Source: Robiginitomaculum sp. (GTDB taxonomy: Bacteria > Pseudomonadota > Alphaproteobacteria > Caulobacterales > Maricaulaceae). From it: 64,000 nucleotides of DNA. The DNA lies in NCBI GenBank assembly GCA_016765135.1, contig JAESQN010000001.1, positions 1 through 64,000 of the forward strand, written 5' to 3'. Position 1 is the first letter of the stretch, and every line of letters starts with the position of its first letter. The notes beneath the pieces are model-generated. The model was not told the DNA's origin. It saw only the letters and a list, made by a program, of their open reading frames with translations, and did no database searches. The position numbers and the translations under genes were made by a program. This document shows positions 16,977 to 25,715 of this stretch, in pieces.

Positions 16977-18064
16977 TGCCCTATACGCTCTACGCCGCGC
17001 CGCTGTCGCTCTATTCAGGTAAGGTGCGCGGCTATTTGCGCTGGAAAAATGTCGCTTACCGCGAAGTGCTGGCAACGCGTAAAGTTTACGCTGCCGAAAT
17101 TTTGCCCCGTGTCGGCTGGCCCGTAATGCCCGTGCTGGTCGCGCCGGACGATACCACCGTACAAGACACCACGGACATGATCGATTATGTGGAAGCCAAT
17201 GAACCTGGCCCGTCGGTTTACCCGGTCGGCCCCAAGCAAAAATTGGCGGCGCTCATCCTGGAATTGTTTGGTGATGAATGGCTGCTGATCGCCGCCATGT
17301 ATTACCGCTGGACGTTCAATGAAGAATTTGCCTATAGCGAATTTGGCAAAGCGCTTTATGCGGAATTATCGCCCGAAGAACAGGCCGCAAAGGGCCGAAA
17401 GGACGGGGCGCGGTTTAAAGCTTTCTTGCCACTGCTCGGTATTACACCCAAAACAGCACCGGCGGTTGAGGCGACATACGAAGAGTTTTTGCGGGCTTTT
17501 GATGCCCATTTGACCAAGCATGATTTCCTGTTTGGCTCGCGGCCTAGCGTTGGTGATTACGGCTTGCTTGGGCCTTTATATGCCCACAATTACCGCGACC
17601 CGGCGTCTGGCGAGCATATGGAAAAGACGGCCCCGCGTGTCGCCAATTGGTGCGAGCGCACCCATGCGCCCCAGCTTTTCGGCACGGGTGATTTTTTACC
17701 CGGCGACGAAATCCCGGATACACTTATACCAATTTTGAAAATATTTGCCCGTGAACAATTGCCGATATTGCTTTCAACTTTGGAACATTTGCAAACTTGG
17801 CACAAAGCCAACCCGGACGAGACCGAGGTGCCGCGAGCCATTGGCATGCACGAATTTACCATTGGCGGCGTAGTTGAAAATCGCGGGGTTATTCCGTATT
17901 CGTTATGGATGCTCCAGCGGATCACTGACCATCTGGCCAGCCTGTCCGGCAAGGACAAAAAAGCGGCGGAAACCTTGCTCAAATTCATAGGCGCAGGCGC
18001 GCTTATCGGGCTGGATATCACGCCGCGCCTGACCCGTACAAATTTCAAACTGGCACTCGCTTAG
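16976..18064 (+). CDS. Glutathione S-transferase family protein
   Basis: 362 residues, longer than typical GSTs (about 210). A thioredoxin-like N-terminal domain (MPYTLYAAPLSLYSGKVRGYLRW; VMPVLVAPDDTTVQDTTDMIDYVE, with the Pro and acidic residue of the glutathione site) is followed by a helical C-terminal domain and a further C-terminal helical stretch (about 240-360) not usual in the family. Located within the acyl-CoA operon with a one-base-type overlap to the upstream gene and 9 bases to the next. A role in handling reactive acyl intermediates is possible but unproven. Confidence 0.75.
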   Translation: MPYTLYAAPLSLYSGKVRGYLRWKNVAYREVLATRKVYAAEILPRVGWPVMPVLVAPDDTTVQDTTDMIDYVEANEPGPSVYPVGPKQKLAALILELFGDEWLLIAAMYYRWTFNEEFAYSEFGKALYAELSPEEQAAKGRKDGARFKAFLPLLGITPKTAPAVEATYEEFLRAFDAHLTKHDFLFGSRPSVGDYGLLGPLYAHNYRDPASGEHMEKTAPRVANWCERTHAPQLFGTGDFLPGDEIPDTLIPILKIFAREQLPILLSTLEHLQTWHKANPDETEVPRAIGMHEFTIGGVVENRGVIPYSLWMLQRITDHLASLSGKDKKAAETLLKFIGAGALIGLDITPRLTRTNFKLALA

Positions 18065-18073
18065 GAAACCTCT

Positions 18074-18772
18074 ATGACCGATCTTGTAACCTATACATTC
18101 GAAGACGGCATCGCCACCATCCGCATGGACGACGGCAAAGCCAATGTACTGTCGCCGGACATGTTCGCACAATTAAATACCGCCTTTGACAAAGCCGAAG
18201 CCGACAAAGCCGTGGTGATTTTTACTGGCCGGGACGGCGGTATATTTTCGGGCGGTTATGATTTGAAAATCATGATGTCCGGCCCCGAGGCCGCCGTGGC
18301 GCTGACTTGCCAAGGCTCACGCTTTGCCCTGCGCTTGTTGCAATTCCCGTTCCCGGTTATCGCGGCCACGGGCGGGCATGCTATTGCCATGGGCGCGTTT
18401 ATGTTACTGGCGGCGGATTACCGTATCGGCGGCGATACGGGCACCAAAACCGGCCTCAATGAAACCCAAATCGGCATGACCATGCACCATTTCGGCATAG
18501 AATTAGCCCGCGAGTTTGTCCCCAAACATTATTTGAACCGCTCGATGATTAACGGCGAAATTTTTGCTCCCGAAGACGCGAAACAAGCCGGGTATTATGA
18601 TGTGTTGACTGATAAAAACGCGGTCATGGCCACGGCGCAAGGCACCGCAAAAATGATGTCCATGCTCAACATGCGCGCCTTCAAAGGCACCAAGCTAAAG
18701 TCCCGCACCGCCCTGGTTGATAAACTGGAATGGGCACTTGGTGAGGACGAAAAAATGAGTGTATTGGAGTAG
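18074..18772 (+). CDS. Enoyl-CoA hydratase/isomerase family protein
   Basis: 232 residues, slightly short for a crotonase (about 260). Shows the crotonase fold blocks VVIFTGRDGGIFSGGYDL (first oxyanion-hole region), ATGGHAIAMGAFMLLAADYR (second) and GLNETQIGMTMHHFGIELAR. The FSGGYDLK in place of FCAGADL and the unusual TMHHFG suggest a substrate different from the main hydratase. Probably the last gene of the operon that begins with liuR: nothing follows on this strand, and a palindromic repeat lies just behind it. Confidence 0.88.
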   Translation: MTDLVTYTFEDGIATIRMDDGKANVLSPDMFAQLNTAFDKAEADKAVVIFTGRDGGIFSGGYDLKIMMSGPEAAVALTCQGSRFALRLLQFPFPVIAATGGHAIAMGAFMLLAADYRIGGDTGTKTGLNETQIGMTMHHFGIELAREFVPKHYLNRSMINGEIFAPEDAKQAGYYDVLTDKNAVMATAQGTAKMMSMLNMRAFKGTKLKSRTALVDKLEWALGEDEKMSVLE

Positions 18773-18777
18773 GAAAT

Positions 18778-18856
18778 CCTCCTGCCTCCGTTTTTCCCTC
18801 TTTTATATAACAAAGATGGGGAAGTGCCGGAGCTCTTGCGGAGGCGATGGGGGGCG
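18778..18856. repeat. Double-hairpin palindromic repeat, interrupted copy 4
   Basis: Reverse-orientation copy. The right part (GGGGAAGTGCCGGAGC, TCTT loop, GCGGAGGCGATGGGGGG) is nearly identical to copy 8. The left part (CTCCTGCCTCCGTTTTT) matches the outer arm of copies 5 and 6, but about 20 AT-rich bases replace the central ACGG. It lies between the ends of the convergent enoyl-CoA hydratase and rimM genes. Confidence 0.75.
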
Positions 18857-18869
18857 CACACCTTGTGCG

Positions 18870-19394
18870 CTACGGGCTTTCGGTGAAAGCATCAACATCC
18901 TCAATAAATATCACCACCCGCCGGGCTTTGATGTCTACCTTGGGTACGGCCTTTTTTGTGAAAGGGTGATAAAACTCCGGCGTGTCTTTTGTGCCGCTAA
19001 TTTCCAACAAATCACCTGCCCCGTGATTATGTACGGCCAGTATTTTTCCCATACGCTTGCCGTCTGCGGTTTTAACCTCAAGCCCGATCAAATCCTCAAA
19101 ATAAAATTCGTCCTCGTCCGGGTCGGGCATATCGTTACGGTAAACATACAGCTTTGTACCCGACAAAGCTTGCGCCTGTTCGCGGGTTTTAACCTTGTCG
19201 GCAAATACGGCAAAGCCGTTTTTGACGGGGCGGTGCGCGGTGATGGACAAAAATATATTGCCGGCTTCGCCCCGCAAAAGCCCATAAGCAAAACAATCTT
19301 TGGGTTCGTCGGTAAAGGATTTAACTTTTATCTCACCGCGCACCCCGAAAGCTCCGGCGCATACGGCGACGCATATGAGGGGGTTTTTGGTCAT
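18870..19394 (-). CDS. rimM: Ribosome maturation factor RimM
   Basis: 174 residues. The N-terminal domain opens with VCVAVCAGAFGVRGEIKVKSF, the conserved G-GV-GE-KV pattern; EFYFEDLIGLEVKT begins the PRC-barrel domain, ending in VVIFIEDVDAF. Binds S19 and assists maturation of the 30S head. In most alphaproteobacteria rimM sits in rpsP-rimM-trmD-rplS; here it is instead preceded, with a four-base ATGA overlap, by a DUF559 gene, and the pair is enclosed by repeat copies. Displacement from its normal operon is therefore likely. Confidence 0.95.
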   Translation of the reverse strand: MTKNPLICVAVCAGAFGVRGEIKVKSFTDEPKDCFAYGLLRGEAGNIFLSITAHRPVKNGFAVFADKVKTREQAQALSGTKLYVYRNDMPDPDEDEFYFEDLIGLEVKTADGKRMGKILAVHNHGAGDLLEISGTKDTPEFYHPFTKKAVPKVDIKARRVVIFIEDVDAFTESP

Positions 19395-19753
19395 ACTTTC
19401 AACCCTTTCAAATGGGCATAAATATCGTCCAGCACATCATCTATGCTTTTGTAGATTTCCTCATTGCCGTAGCGCACGATTTTCCAGCCATGAGTTTCCA
19501 GGAATTTAGTGCGCCGTTCGTCATAGGCAATCTCTGCATCATCACCATGGGTCGCGCCGTCAACTTCGATTATAAGCTTTTCGGCGATACAGATAAAATC
19601 AACGATAAATGGCCCGACCGGATGCTGACGGCGAAACCGATAACCGTCTAGTAATTTTCGGCGGATATGTGACCAAAGTTTGTGCTCGGCCTCGGTCATG
19701 TTTTTGCGCAAGTCTTTAGCAAATCTGCGGGACTTTTTTTCGGATTTGCGCAC
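19391..19753 (-). CDS. DUF559 endonuclease-domain protein (Vsr/PD-(D/E)xK-like), second copy
   Basis: 120 residues, clearly homologous to the DUF559 protein at 13154: [48 protein letters not shown] and GWKIVRYGNEEIYKSID. Putative catalytic acids (VDF and IEVDG) are retained. Ends cleanly at HLKGLKV without repeat-derived residues. Its start is four bases from repeat copy 5, and its stop overlaps the rimM start (ATGA). The function of the family is unestablished; the placement in both cases directly before a housekeeping or operon gene is described under findings. Confidence 0.85.
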   Translation of the reverse strand: MRKSEKKSRRFAKDLRKNMTEAEHKLWSHIRRKLLDGYRFRRQHPVGPFIVDFICIAEKLIIEVDGATHGDDAEIAYDERRTKFLETHGWKIVRYGNEEIYKSIDDVLDDIYAHLKGLKV

Positions 19754-19756
19754 TAC

Positions 19757-19930
19757 TCCTTCCTCCGTTTTTCACGGGGGAAGTACCCCGAAGGAGGGAT
19801 GGGGGCCGACGCTCTTGCGGCGGTACGGTGGTTTAGATTATTACGAAAACTCAGTAGCGCACAAGATATGCGCCCCCCATCGAGCGCCAAGAGGCGCCCA
19901 CTTCCCCCGTGAAAAACGGAGGAAGGAGAG
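19757..19930. repeat. Double-hairpin palindromic repeat pair (copies 5 and 6)
   Basis: Copy 5 (19757-19806, reverse) and copy 6 (19871-19930, forward) are joined by about 65 bases. The outer 28 or so bases are a perfect inverted repeat beginning CTCCTTCCTCCGTTTTTCAC, itself able to fold as CCTCCGT-loop-ACGGGGG. In copy 6 the inner hairpin is GCGCC-AAGA-GGCGC; in copy 5 it is replaced by a short TTCG-capped one (TCC-TTCG-GGG). The pair lies between the end of cysS and the start of the second DUF559 gene and could also act as a cysS transcript-end structure. Confidence 0.88.
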
Positions 19931-19949
19931 GTTTGTGACCCCCTCACCC

Positions 19950-21359
19950 TCATCCCCGTCGCCATGTTGTGCCGTCTTTACCGTCTTCCAGGATTATGTT
20001 TTCTTCGGCGAACACATCGCGGATTTCGTCGGCTCTGGCCCAGTTTTTTGCAGCCCGGACTTCGGTGCGCTCCAAAATCAAAGCCTCAATCTCCCCGTCC
20101 GACAATCCGCCGTCCTTACCCTTCCCCCGGAACCATTCCTCCGGGTCTTTTTGTAGGAGGCCGAGGAGATTCCACGAATTTATGTATTCATCTAGAGCTT
20201 TCGCGTCTGCCCAAGATAAATCTTTGCCCTTGTCAATACGTTGTACAACTTGGCTAACGAACCCACTGTGAAATATAATATCTTTGAAAGCTTCAGGAGT
20301 ACCTAAATCATTAAACAAAGATATATCAAACCCAAATAAAGTACCCGTATTTATTTTTTGAAATTCCATAGCTGCAAATTTGTAGCGGTAAGCATGATCA
20401 AGATTTTCCTTACTCTCCTTCAGCAAATCATCACTCCAAACCAACTCGCTCCGATAATGCGCCTTGAGCAGTGCCAACCGAATAACCTCGCCGTCCCAGT
20501 CTTTCAGCAAATCATGTACCAGCACGACATTGCCCACGCTTTTGCTCATCTTGTCTTTGCCCATATTGAGAAACTCATTGTGCACCCAAAATTTCGCCAG
20601 CGGCTTTTCATTCGCACATTCACTCTGGGCGATTTCGTTTTCGTGGTGGGGGAATTTTAGATCGACCCCGCCCAGGTGGATGTCTATGGTGTCGCCCAAT
20701 TGTTCCTTGATCATGGCTGAACATTCAAGGTGCCAGCCGGGGCGACCCGGTGGGAACCTATTGGACGGGTTCCAGCTTGGTTCGTCTTTTTTGCTTGGTT
20801 TCCATAGCACGAAATCACCAGCGTTTTTCTTATAACTCGCCACCTCTACCCGTGCGCCTGCCAAATTATCATCCAGCTTGCGGCCTGATAATTTGCCGTA
20901 GTCTTTCATTTTTGTCACATCAAACAGCACATGGCCTTCGGAAATATATGCTATTTCCTTGTCCAGTAATTCGACGATTATATCAGACATTTGTTCAATA
21001 TGGTCTGTGGCTTTTGGCTGCATGGTTGGTGCCAAGCAATTCAGCGCCGCCAAATCCTCATTGTAAATGCGGGCGTATTTCTCGGTGATTTCCTCTATGG
21101 GTACACCGAGTTCCTGCGCCGCTTTGATGATTTTATCGTCTATGTCGGTTAGGTTCCGCGCATAGACCACATGGTCTTCGCCGTAAATATGGCGCAATAC
21201 CCGAAACAACACATCCGCCACCACCGCCGCTCTCGCATTGCCGATATGGGCGTAGGAATACACCGTGGGGCCGCAATTATACATGGTGACGCGCTTGGAA
21301 TCGGCGGGCTTGAACGCTTCTTTTTTGCGTGTCAGCGAATTGTATAATGTCAGTTCCAT
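19950..21359 (-). CDS. cysS: Cysteinyl-tRNA synthetase
   Basis: 469 residues, the family length. Class I synthetase with HIGH-type motif in YSYAHIGNARAAVVADVL, KMSKS in GKDKMSKSVGN, zinc ligands Cys in YNCGPTVY and GWHLECSAM with HHENEIAQSECA, and a C-terminal anticodon-binding helical domain (EVRAAKNWARADEIRD). Charges tRNA-Cys in the cytosol. Starts at ATG 21359, divergent from a lipoprotein gene across an 85-base gap that carries a perfect inverted repeat. The stop is 20 bases from repeat copy 6. Confidence 0.97.
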   Translation of the reverse strand: MELTLYNSLTRKKEAFKPADSKRVTMYNCGPTVYSYAHIGNARAAVVADVLFRVLRHIYGEDHVVYARNLTDIDDKIIKAAQELGVPIEEITEKYARIYNEDLAALNCLAPTMQPKATDHIEQMSDIIVELLDKEIAYISEGHVLFDVTKMKDYGKLSGRKLDDNLAGARVEVASYKKNAGDFVLWKPSKKDEPSWNPSNRFPPGRPGWHLECSAMIKEQLGDTIDIHLGGVDLKFPHHENEIAQSECANEKPLAKFWVHNEFLNMGKDKMSKSVGNVVLVHDLLKDWDGEVIRLALLKAHYRSELVWSDDLLKESKENLDHAYRYKFAAMEFQKINTGTLFGFDISLFNDLGTPEAFKDIIFHSGFVSQVVQRIDKGKDLSWADAKALDEYINSWNLLGLLQKDPEEWFRGKGKDGGLSDGEIEALILERTEVRAAKNWARADEIRDVFAEENIILEDGKDGTTWRRG

Positions 21360-21397
21360 ATTATCTTCCGCTATTCGTCAAATTATTGCCATATTTC

Positions 21398-21430
21398 GGT
21401 TAAATGGTAATTGGATATTACCATTTAACC
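21398..21430. promoter_or_regulatory. Perfect 13-bp inverted repeat between cysS and a lipoprotein gene
   Basis: GGTTAAATGGTAA (21398-21410), 7-base spacer, TTACCATTTAACC (21418-21430). The arms are perfectly complementary. It lies in the divergent promoter region, 38 bases from the cysS start and 15 from the lipoprotein start. No T-run follows, so a protein operator or a transcript hairpin over the lipoprotein start region is more likely than a terminator. Confidence 0.75.
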
Positions 21431-21444
21431 CCTACATAAGAGAT

Positions 21445-22833
21445 ATGATGAAAATTGGTAGAAGATTTTTTAGCTTTTCAAGCGCAGTGGTGCTTTTTGC
21501 CAGCTTGTCTGCTTGTCAAAGCCTGAAGGCCGGGCAGGATGCTGCGGTTATGCCTCCGGGTGATACGGTACAGTCGCGCCCAGGTTATGAGGCGCCCGGC
21601 ATGGTTGATGCGCACGGGTTTTTAGGTGCCGATTTGATGCAAAGCCCGCTACACCGTGTTGCGCCCGAAGCGTGGAATGACGGTTTTGCCAATACGTACA
21701 AAATTACGACCCCGGACTATACCTATATCGTGCAAGGCACGGAGCAGGCCCGTATTCGTCTAAGTGAAATCGAAGCCACAGAAATGCTCAAGCAAAAAAC
21801 CACCGCCGGTACGGCTGGCAAGGCTGTGGTCGGGCGCACGCTTAATTTGGTGATCACCCCTGTCCGGGCCGTACAAGGTACGGTTGACCGCTTTAGTGCC
21901 GCTGAAAACGCTGGAGAGGCGCTGATGGTTGTACCGTCCGGCGCGGCTGAAGTTGTCGGCAATCTCGCCAATGGCCTCAAGGAATTGGGGGTAACGGGAT
22001 GGCGCATCACGACTAGTGCGACAGGAACAAGGTGTCAAAGCTTAGGGGCATGCGTCTCCAAGGCCGGAGAAGATATATGGTCGGGCGTTAACTCCGTAGT
22101 TGGCAAGCACGCTGCCGCACAAGAAATTCACGCTTCGGTTGGCACCAATCCTTATACGCAAAACAAAGTTCTGCAAAAACAGGTTAACCGCTTGGCTTAT
22201 GCTGATGCCTATACGTCTACAGCCGTAAAAACAGCATATACTTGGTCAGGCGTGAATATTCTCGACCCGTTGGCTACCAAGGTTGGTTATTATAATAACG
22301 GAGAATTTGTCGCCAGCTATGAAGATGCCCACAAAGCCCGTAACCGCGAAAAAGCCCTGTTGCGAAGCTGGGGCGTCAACAAAAAAGATATTGCCAAGCT
22401 TTATAGCAGTGACGCATTTACCCATATTTCGCGCACACAATTGACCAAAGCCGTCTCGACATTTGGCACCAATGACTACAAAGCCCGGATGATCCGCGAA
22501 GCCGCTACCTCACCGAGCCGGTTCGTCGCCGACAGCCGTGTTGCGGTTTTTCAGTATTTAGCCTACCTAGTGACAGACAAGCGCATCAAAGCTTTCGCGG
22601 CTGATCTACCATCTGCTGTCGCCCTTGACACCAATAATACCTTGATCTTGCCCTTCGCGGCTGATTATTTGAAATGGACCCCGGAAATCGCGCCGACCAT
22701 CACTAATTTTGCGGCAATAACGGGACCTGACACTAACTATCCACGCGCCGCCGTGCACATATTGGGCCAGGCATCGCCCATGTTCAAACGCCGTACAGCC
22801 GCTTTGGGTATAAAGGTTGTAGAAATTCGCTAA
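21445..22833 (+). CDS. Predicted lipoprotein of unknown function
   Basis: 462 residues from ATG 21445 (ATG 21448 also possible; AAGAG lies just upstream). Earlier in-frame starts run through the cysS promoter and the inverted repeat and are ignored. A lipoprotein signal is clear: basic MMKIGRRFF, hydrophobic SSAVVLFASL and lipobox LSAC with Cys near residue 19. The rest contains a hydrophobic/Gly-Ala stretch (TAGKAVVGRTLNLVITPVRA) and repeated conserved Asn/Tyr/Arg positions, but no domain I can name. Probably anchored in the outer or inner membrane facing the periplasm. Confidence 0.75.
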   Translation: MMKIGRRFFSFSSAVVLFASLSACQSLKAGQDAAVMPPGDTVQSRPGYEAPGMVDAHGFLGADLMQSPLHRVAPEAWNDGFANTYKITTPDYTYIVQGTEQARIRLSEIEATEMLKQKTTAGTAGKAVVGRTLNLVITPVRAVQGTVDRFSAAENAGEALMVVPSGAAEVVGNLANGLKELGVTGWRITTSATGTRCQSLGACVSKAGEDIWSGVNSVVGKHAAAQEIHASVGTNPYTQNKVLQKQVNRLAYADAYTSTAVKTAYTWSGVNILDPLATKVGYYNNGEFVASYEDAHKARNREKALLRSWGVNKKDIAKLYSSDAFTHISRTQLTKAVSTFGTNDYKARMIREAATSPSRFVADSRVAVFQYLAYLVTDKRIKAFAADLPSAVALDTNNTLILPFAADYLKWTPEIAPTITNFAAITGPDTNYPRAAVHILGQASPMFKRRTAALGIKVVEIR

Positions 22834-22921
22834 GTTCGCCCACTAAATTTTATGCACACAAATAGGGACACTCCCGGATTTAGGGTTTCACACTTGCGGT
22901 TTTACTCCTAAGAGACTTGCC

Positions 22922-23953
22922 ATGAGTGATTTACTGCAAAATATAGCCGAAGAAAATGACGCGGGCAAACGGCTGGATAAATACCTGGCAGAATGGGCGG
23001 ATTTATCGCGCTCGCGCATCAAGGCTTTGATCCTGGACGGGCAGGTGCGCGGGGACGGGGCGGCGCTGGGTAAGCCGACGATTAAAGTAGCCGAAGGCGT
23101 ACACTACACAATTACCGTACCTGCCCCTATAGCCGCTAATCCTGAACCCGAAGATATGGCGCTCGACATAGTCTATGAGGACGCACATCTGGTTGTGATC
23201 AACAAACCAGCCGGGCTCACCGTACATCCGGCGGTGGGTAATTGGTCGGGGACTTTGGTCAACGGGCTTTTGCATCATTGCGGGGACAGCTTGTCAGGCA
23301 TTGGCGGCGTATTGCGGCCGGGCATTGTCCACCGCATTGACAAAAACACCACCGGTCTTTTGGTCGTAGCCAAGGACGACAAAACCCACCAAGGGCTAAG
23401 CAAACAATTCGCTGCCCACAAAGTGGAGCGGGTTTATGTGTGCATGACACGCGGCGCGCCCAATCCGAGGGATGGCCGTATCGAGACCCGCCTGGCCCGC
23501 TCGCCCCATGACCGCAAAAAAATGGGGGTTGTCAAGAAACAAGACGCCAGAAGCATAGCAAGCGGCAAAGAACCCCACGGTAAAATCGCTATCACCAATT
23601 ACGCCTTTATCAAAGGCTATGGCCGCATGAAGGGCGCATCCCTCAGCACACCTCTGGTTTCGATTGTAGAATGCAGGCTGGAGACCGGGCGCACCCACCA
23701 AATCCGCGTTCACATGGCCCATATTGCCTGTCCGATTTTGGGGGATGGTGTGTACGGAAAAACCGGGGCATTTAAAACCGCCACCTCAGAAGCCGAAATT
23801 AAGCTCCGCGCCGCCCTGGAAGGCTTTGAGCGCCAAGCTCTGCACGCCAAAACTCTGGGTTTTATCCATCCGATCACAAGAGAAGCTTTGTCGTTCGAGA
23901 GTGAATTGCCGGACGATATGTCAAAGCTGAAAGCGGCGCTCGAGGGGCTTTAA
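22922..23953 (+). CDS. rluD: RluA-family rRNA pseudouridine synthase (RluD-like)
   Basis: 343 residues. An S4 RNA-binding domain comes first (GKRLDKYLAEWADLSRSRIK, about 16-75), then the pseudouridine synthase domain with the catalytic Asp in IVHRIDKNTTGLLVVAK, the ETGRTHQIRVH block and ILGDGVYG. RluD modifies U1911, 1915 and 1917 of 23S helix 69; RluC-like specificity cannot be fully excluded. Convergent with pleD, the two stops overlapping by four bases. Confidence 0.9.
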   Translation: MSDLLQNIAEENDAGKRLDKYLAEWADLSRSRIKALILDGQVRGDGAALGKPTIKVAEGVHYTITVPAPIAANPEPEDMALDIVYEDAHLVVINKPAGLTVHPAVGNWSGTLVNGLLHHCGDSLSGIGGVLRPGIVHRIDKNTTGLLVVAKDDKTHQGLSKQFAAHKVERVYVCMTRGAPNPRDGRIETRLARSPHDRKKMGVVKKQDARSIASGKEPHGKIAITNYAFIKGYGRMKGASLSTPLVSIVECRLETGRTHQIRVHMAHIACPILGDGVYGKTGAFKTATSEAEIKLRAALEGFERQALHAKTLGFIHPITREALSFESELPDDMSKLKAALEGL

Positions 23954-25314
23954 GCCGCAATGTCGCTTTGTTCTGCGACGCATACCCGGTTGCGGCCTGA
24001 TTGTTTTGCGCGGTAGAGGGCGGTGTCCGCACGTTTAAACACATCGCGAAATTTTTCACCTGGCATGGTTTCAGCAACACCAGCACTGACAGAAACGCTA
24101 AAGGCCTGGTCGTCCACATTTATGGATGTTCCGCCAATAAGTTCGCGCATCCGGTCAGCGGCCAAGAGGGCCTCGGCTTGATTGGTTTCTGGCATGGCAA
24201 TGATAAATTCTTCGCCGCCGTAACGGCTCACCACATCAATACTTCGCATGTTGGATGCGAGCCGGGCTGCCACTTCTTTCAGGACGATATCCCCCACATC
24301 ATGCCCCAAAATATCATTGACCCGTTTGAAATGATCCACATCAAAAATCACAACAGAAAATGCTTGCCCGTTTTCATTTAGCTGGTCAAACAAAGGCGCG
24401 ACAGAGCGGTCAAAATAGCGGCGATTGCCCAGCCCGGTCATTGGGTCTGTGACCACCATCTCCATGCTTTCACTGAAATCATCTTTGAGGCTGTCCGTAT
24501 AAAATTTACGTTTAATCTGGGTGTTGACCCGGGCTTGTAATTCTTGTGCTTCAATGGGGCGCATAAGCGTATCATTGATACCAATATCGTAAGCCCGCAC
24601 CATTTTCGCCTGACCATCTGGTTCACCAATAGCCAAAATTGGCACATCCCGCGTTTTGGCATCCGAGCGCAGGCTGGCGCAAAACCGTAAACCGTCAAAT
24701 TTATTGGAGACCAGACTTACAATCACCAAATCTACTTTTGGCCCGACCATATCAAGTGCCTTCTTGGGGTCAATTTCCATGATGACGTCATGGCGGTACA
24801 CCAACGATTTGGCTATTTTTTCCAACTTCTTGATATGGTCATCGACAATGAGCACTCGCCCGCCGCGGTTGTCGAGATGCTCCAGTACCGGGCGCGAACT
24901 TTCCAAACTATGTCCCGTATGGCTGAGCAATTGGTCGGTCACCATTTTTAAACGCAGTAAAGATTTCACCCGGGCCAACAGATTAAAATCATCAATAGGC
25001 TTGGTGATAAAGTCGTCTGCGCCGGCTTTGAGGCCACGAATTCTGTCCTTGGTTTCTTCAAGAGCTGTCACCATCACCACAGGGATATGCCATGTGGCAG
25101 GATTGTTTTTCAGGCGTTCGCAAACCTCAAACCCGTTCATGCCAGGCATCATTGCGTCTAGCAATATCAGATCAAATTTTTCGCTATTGGCCAGTTTTAA
25201 TGCCTGCTTGCCGCTCATAGCGGTGACAACATCATAATATTGCGCAGTCAGCTTCACTTCAAGCAAGTTAAGGTTGGGCACCAAATCGTCTACAATTAAA
25301 ATTCGCGCACTCAT
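23950..25314 (-). CDS. pleD: Diguanylate cyclase response regulator PleD
   Basis: 454 residues with PleD's REC-REC-GGDEF order. REC1 holds the phospho-acceptor Asp in LILLDAMMPG. REC2 lacks it (VIVSLVSN) and serves as an adaptor, as in Caulobacter. The GGDEF domain has DPMTGLGNRRYFD and active site GGEEF, with an RxxD inhibitory site (RSID) placed correctly upstream, so it should make c-di-GMP under product feedback. Dimerises on phosphorylation by DivJ in Caulobacter and drives flagellum loss and stalk formation. Follows divK by 14 bases, the conserved divK-pleD operon. Confidence 0.95.
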   Translation of the reverse strand: MSARILIVDDLVPNLNLLEVKLTAQYYDVVTAMSGKQALKLANSEKFDLILLDAMMPGMNGFEVCERLKNNPATWHIPVVMVTALEETKDRIRGLKAGADDFITKPIDDFNLLARVKSLLRLKMVTDQLLSHTGHSLESSRPVLEHLDNRGGRVLIVDDHIKKLEKIAKSLVYRHDVIMEIDPKKALDMVGPKVDLVIVSLVSNKFDGLRFCASLRSDAKTRDVPILAIGEPDGQAKMVRAYDIGINDTLMRPIEAQELQARVNTQIKRKFYTDSLKDDFSESMEMVVTDPMTGLGNRRYFDRSVAPLFDQLNENGQAFSVVIFDVDHFKRVNDILGHDVGDIVLKEVAARLASNMRSIDVVSRYGGEEFIIAMPETNQAEALLAADRMRELIGGTSINVDDQAFSVSVSAGVAETMPGEKFRDVFKRADTALYRAKQSGRNRVCVAEQSDIAA

Positions 25315-25328
25315 GAGCGCCGCTCCCG

Positions 25329-25715
25329 TTAGCCTAAAAATTTCCTGATGGTTGCTAGAAACGAAGAAACGGTAATTGGTTTGGAAATATAGGCTTCACA
25401 ACCGCCAGCACGGATACGTTTCTCATCACCCTTCATGGCGAAAGCCGTTACGGCGACCACGGGGATGTCCGCAAGGTCTTTGTCGTCCTTGAGCCATTTG
25501 GTCACTTCAAGGCCGGAGACTTCCGGTAGTTGAATATCCATCAAGATAAGATCGGGCTTGTACTGTCTGGCCAGCTTTATGGCTTTCAGGCCCTCACGAG
25601 TCTCGCGGGTCTCATAACCATGGGCACCAAGCAGATCAGAGAACAACTTCATGTTCAGCTCGTTATCTTCAACAATAAGAATTTTTTTGGGCATTGTTTG
25701 CAACATATCAACCAT
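25329..25715 (-). CDS. divK: Single-domain response regulator DivK
   Basis: One receiver domain only. The sequence tracks Caulobacter DivK closely: [16 protein letters not shown], acceptor Asp in [29 protein letters not shown] and [10 protein letters not shown]. DivK~P binds DivL and restrains CckA, controlling CtrA; DivJ and PleC set its state. The start is uncertain: 25715 gives seven extra residues, while ATG 25694 (MPKK) aligns with the usual N-terminus but has no visible ribosome site. In operon with pleD. Confidence 0.96.
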   Translation of the reverse strand: MVDMLQTMPKKILIVEDNELNMKLFSDLLGAHGYETRETREGLKAIKLARQYKPDLILMDIQLPEVSGLEVTKWLKDDKDLADIPVVAVTAFAMKGDEKRIRAGGCEAYISKPITVSSFLATIRKFLG

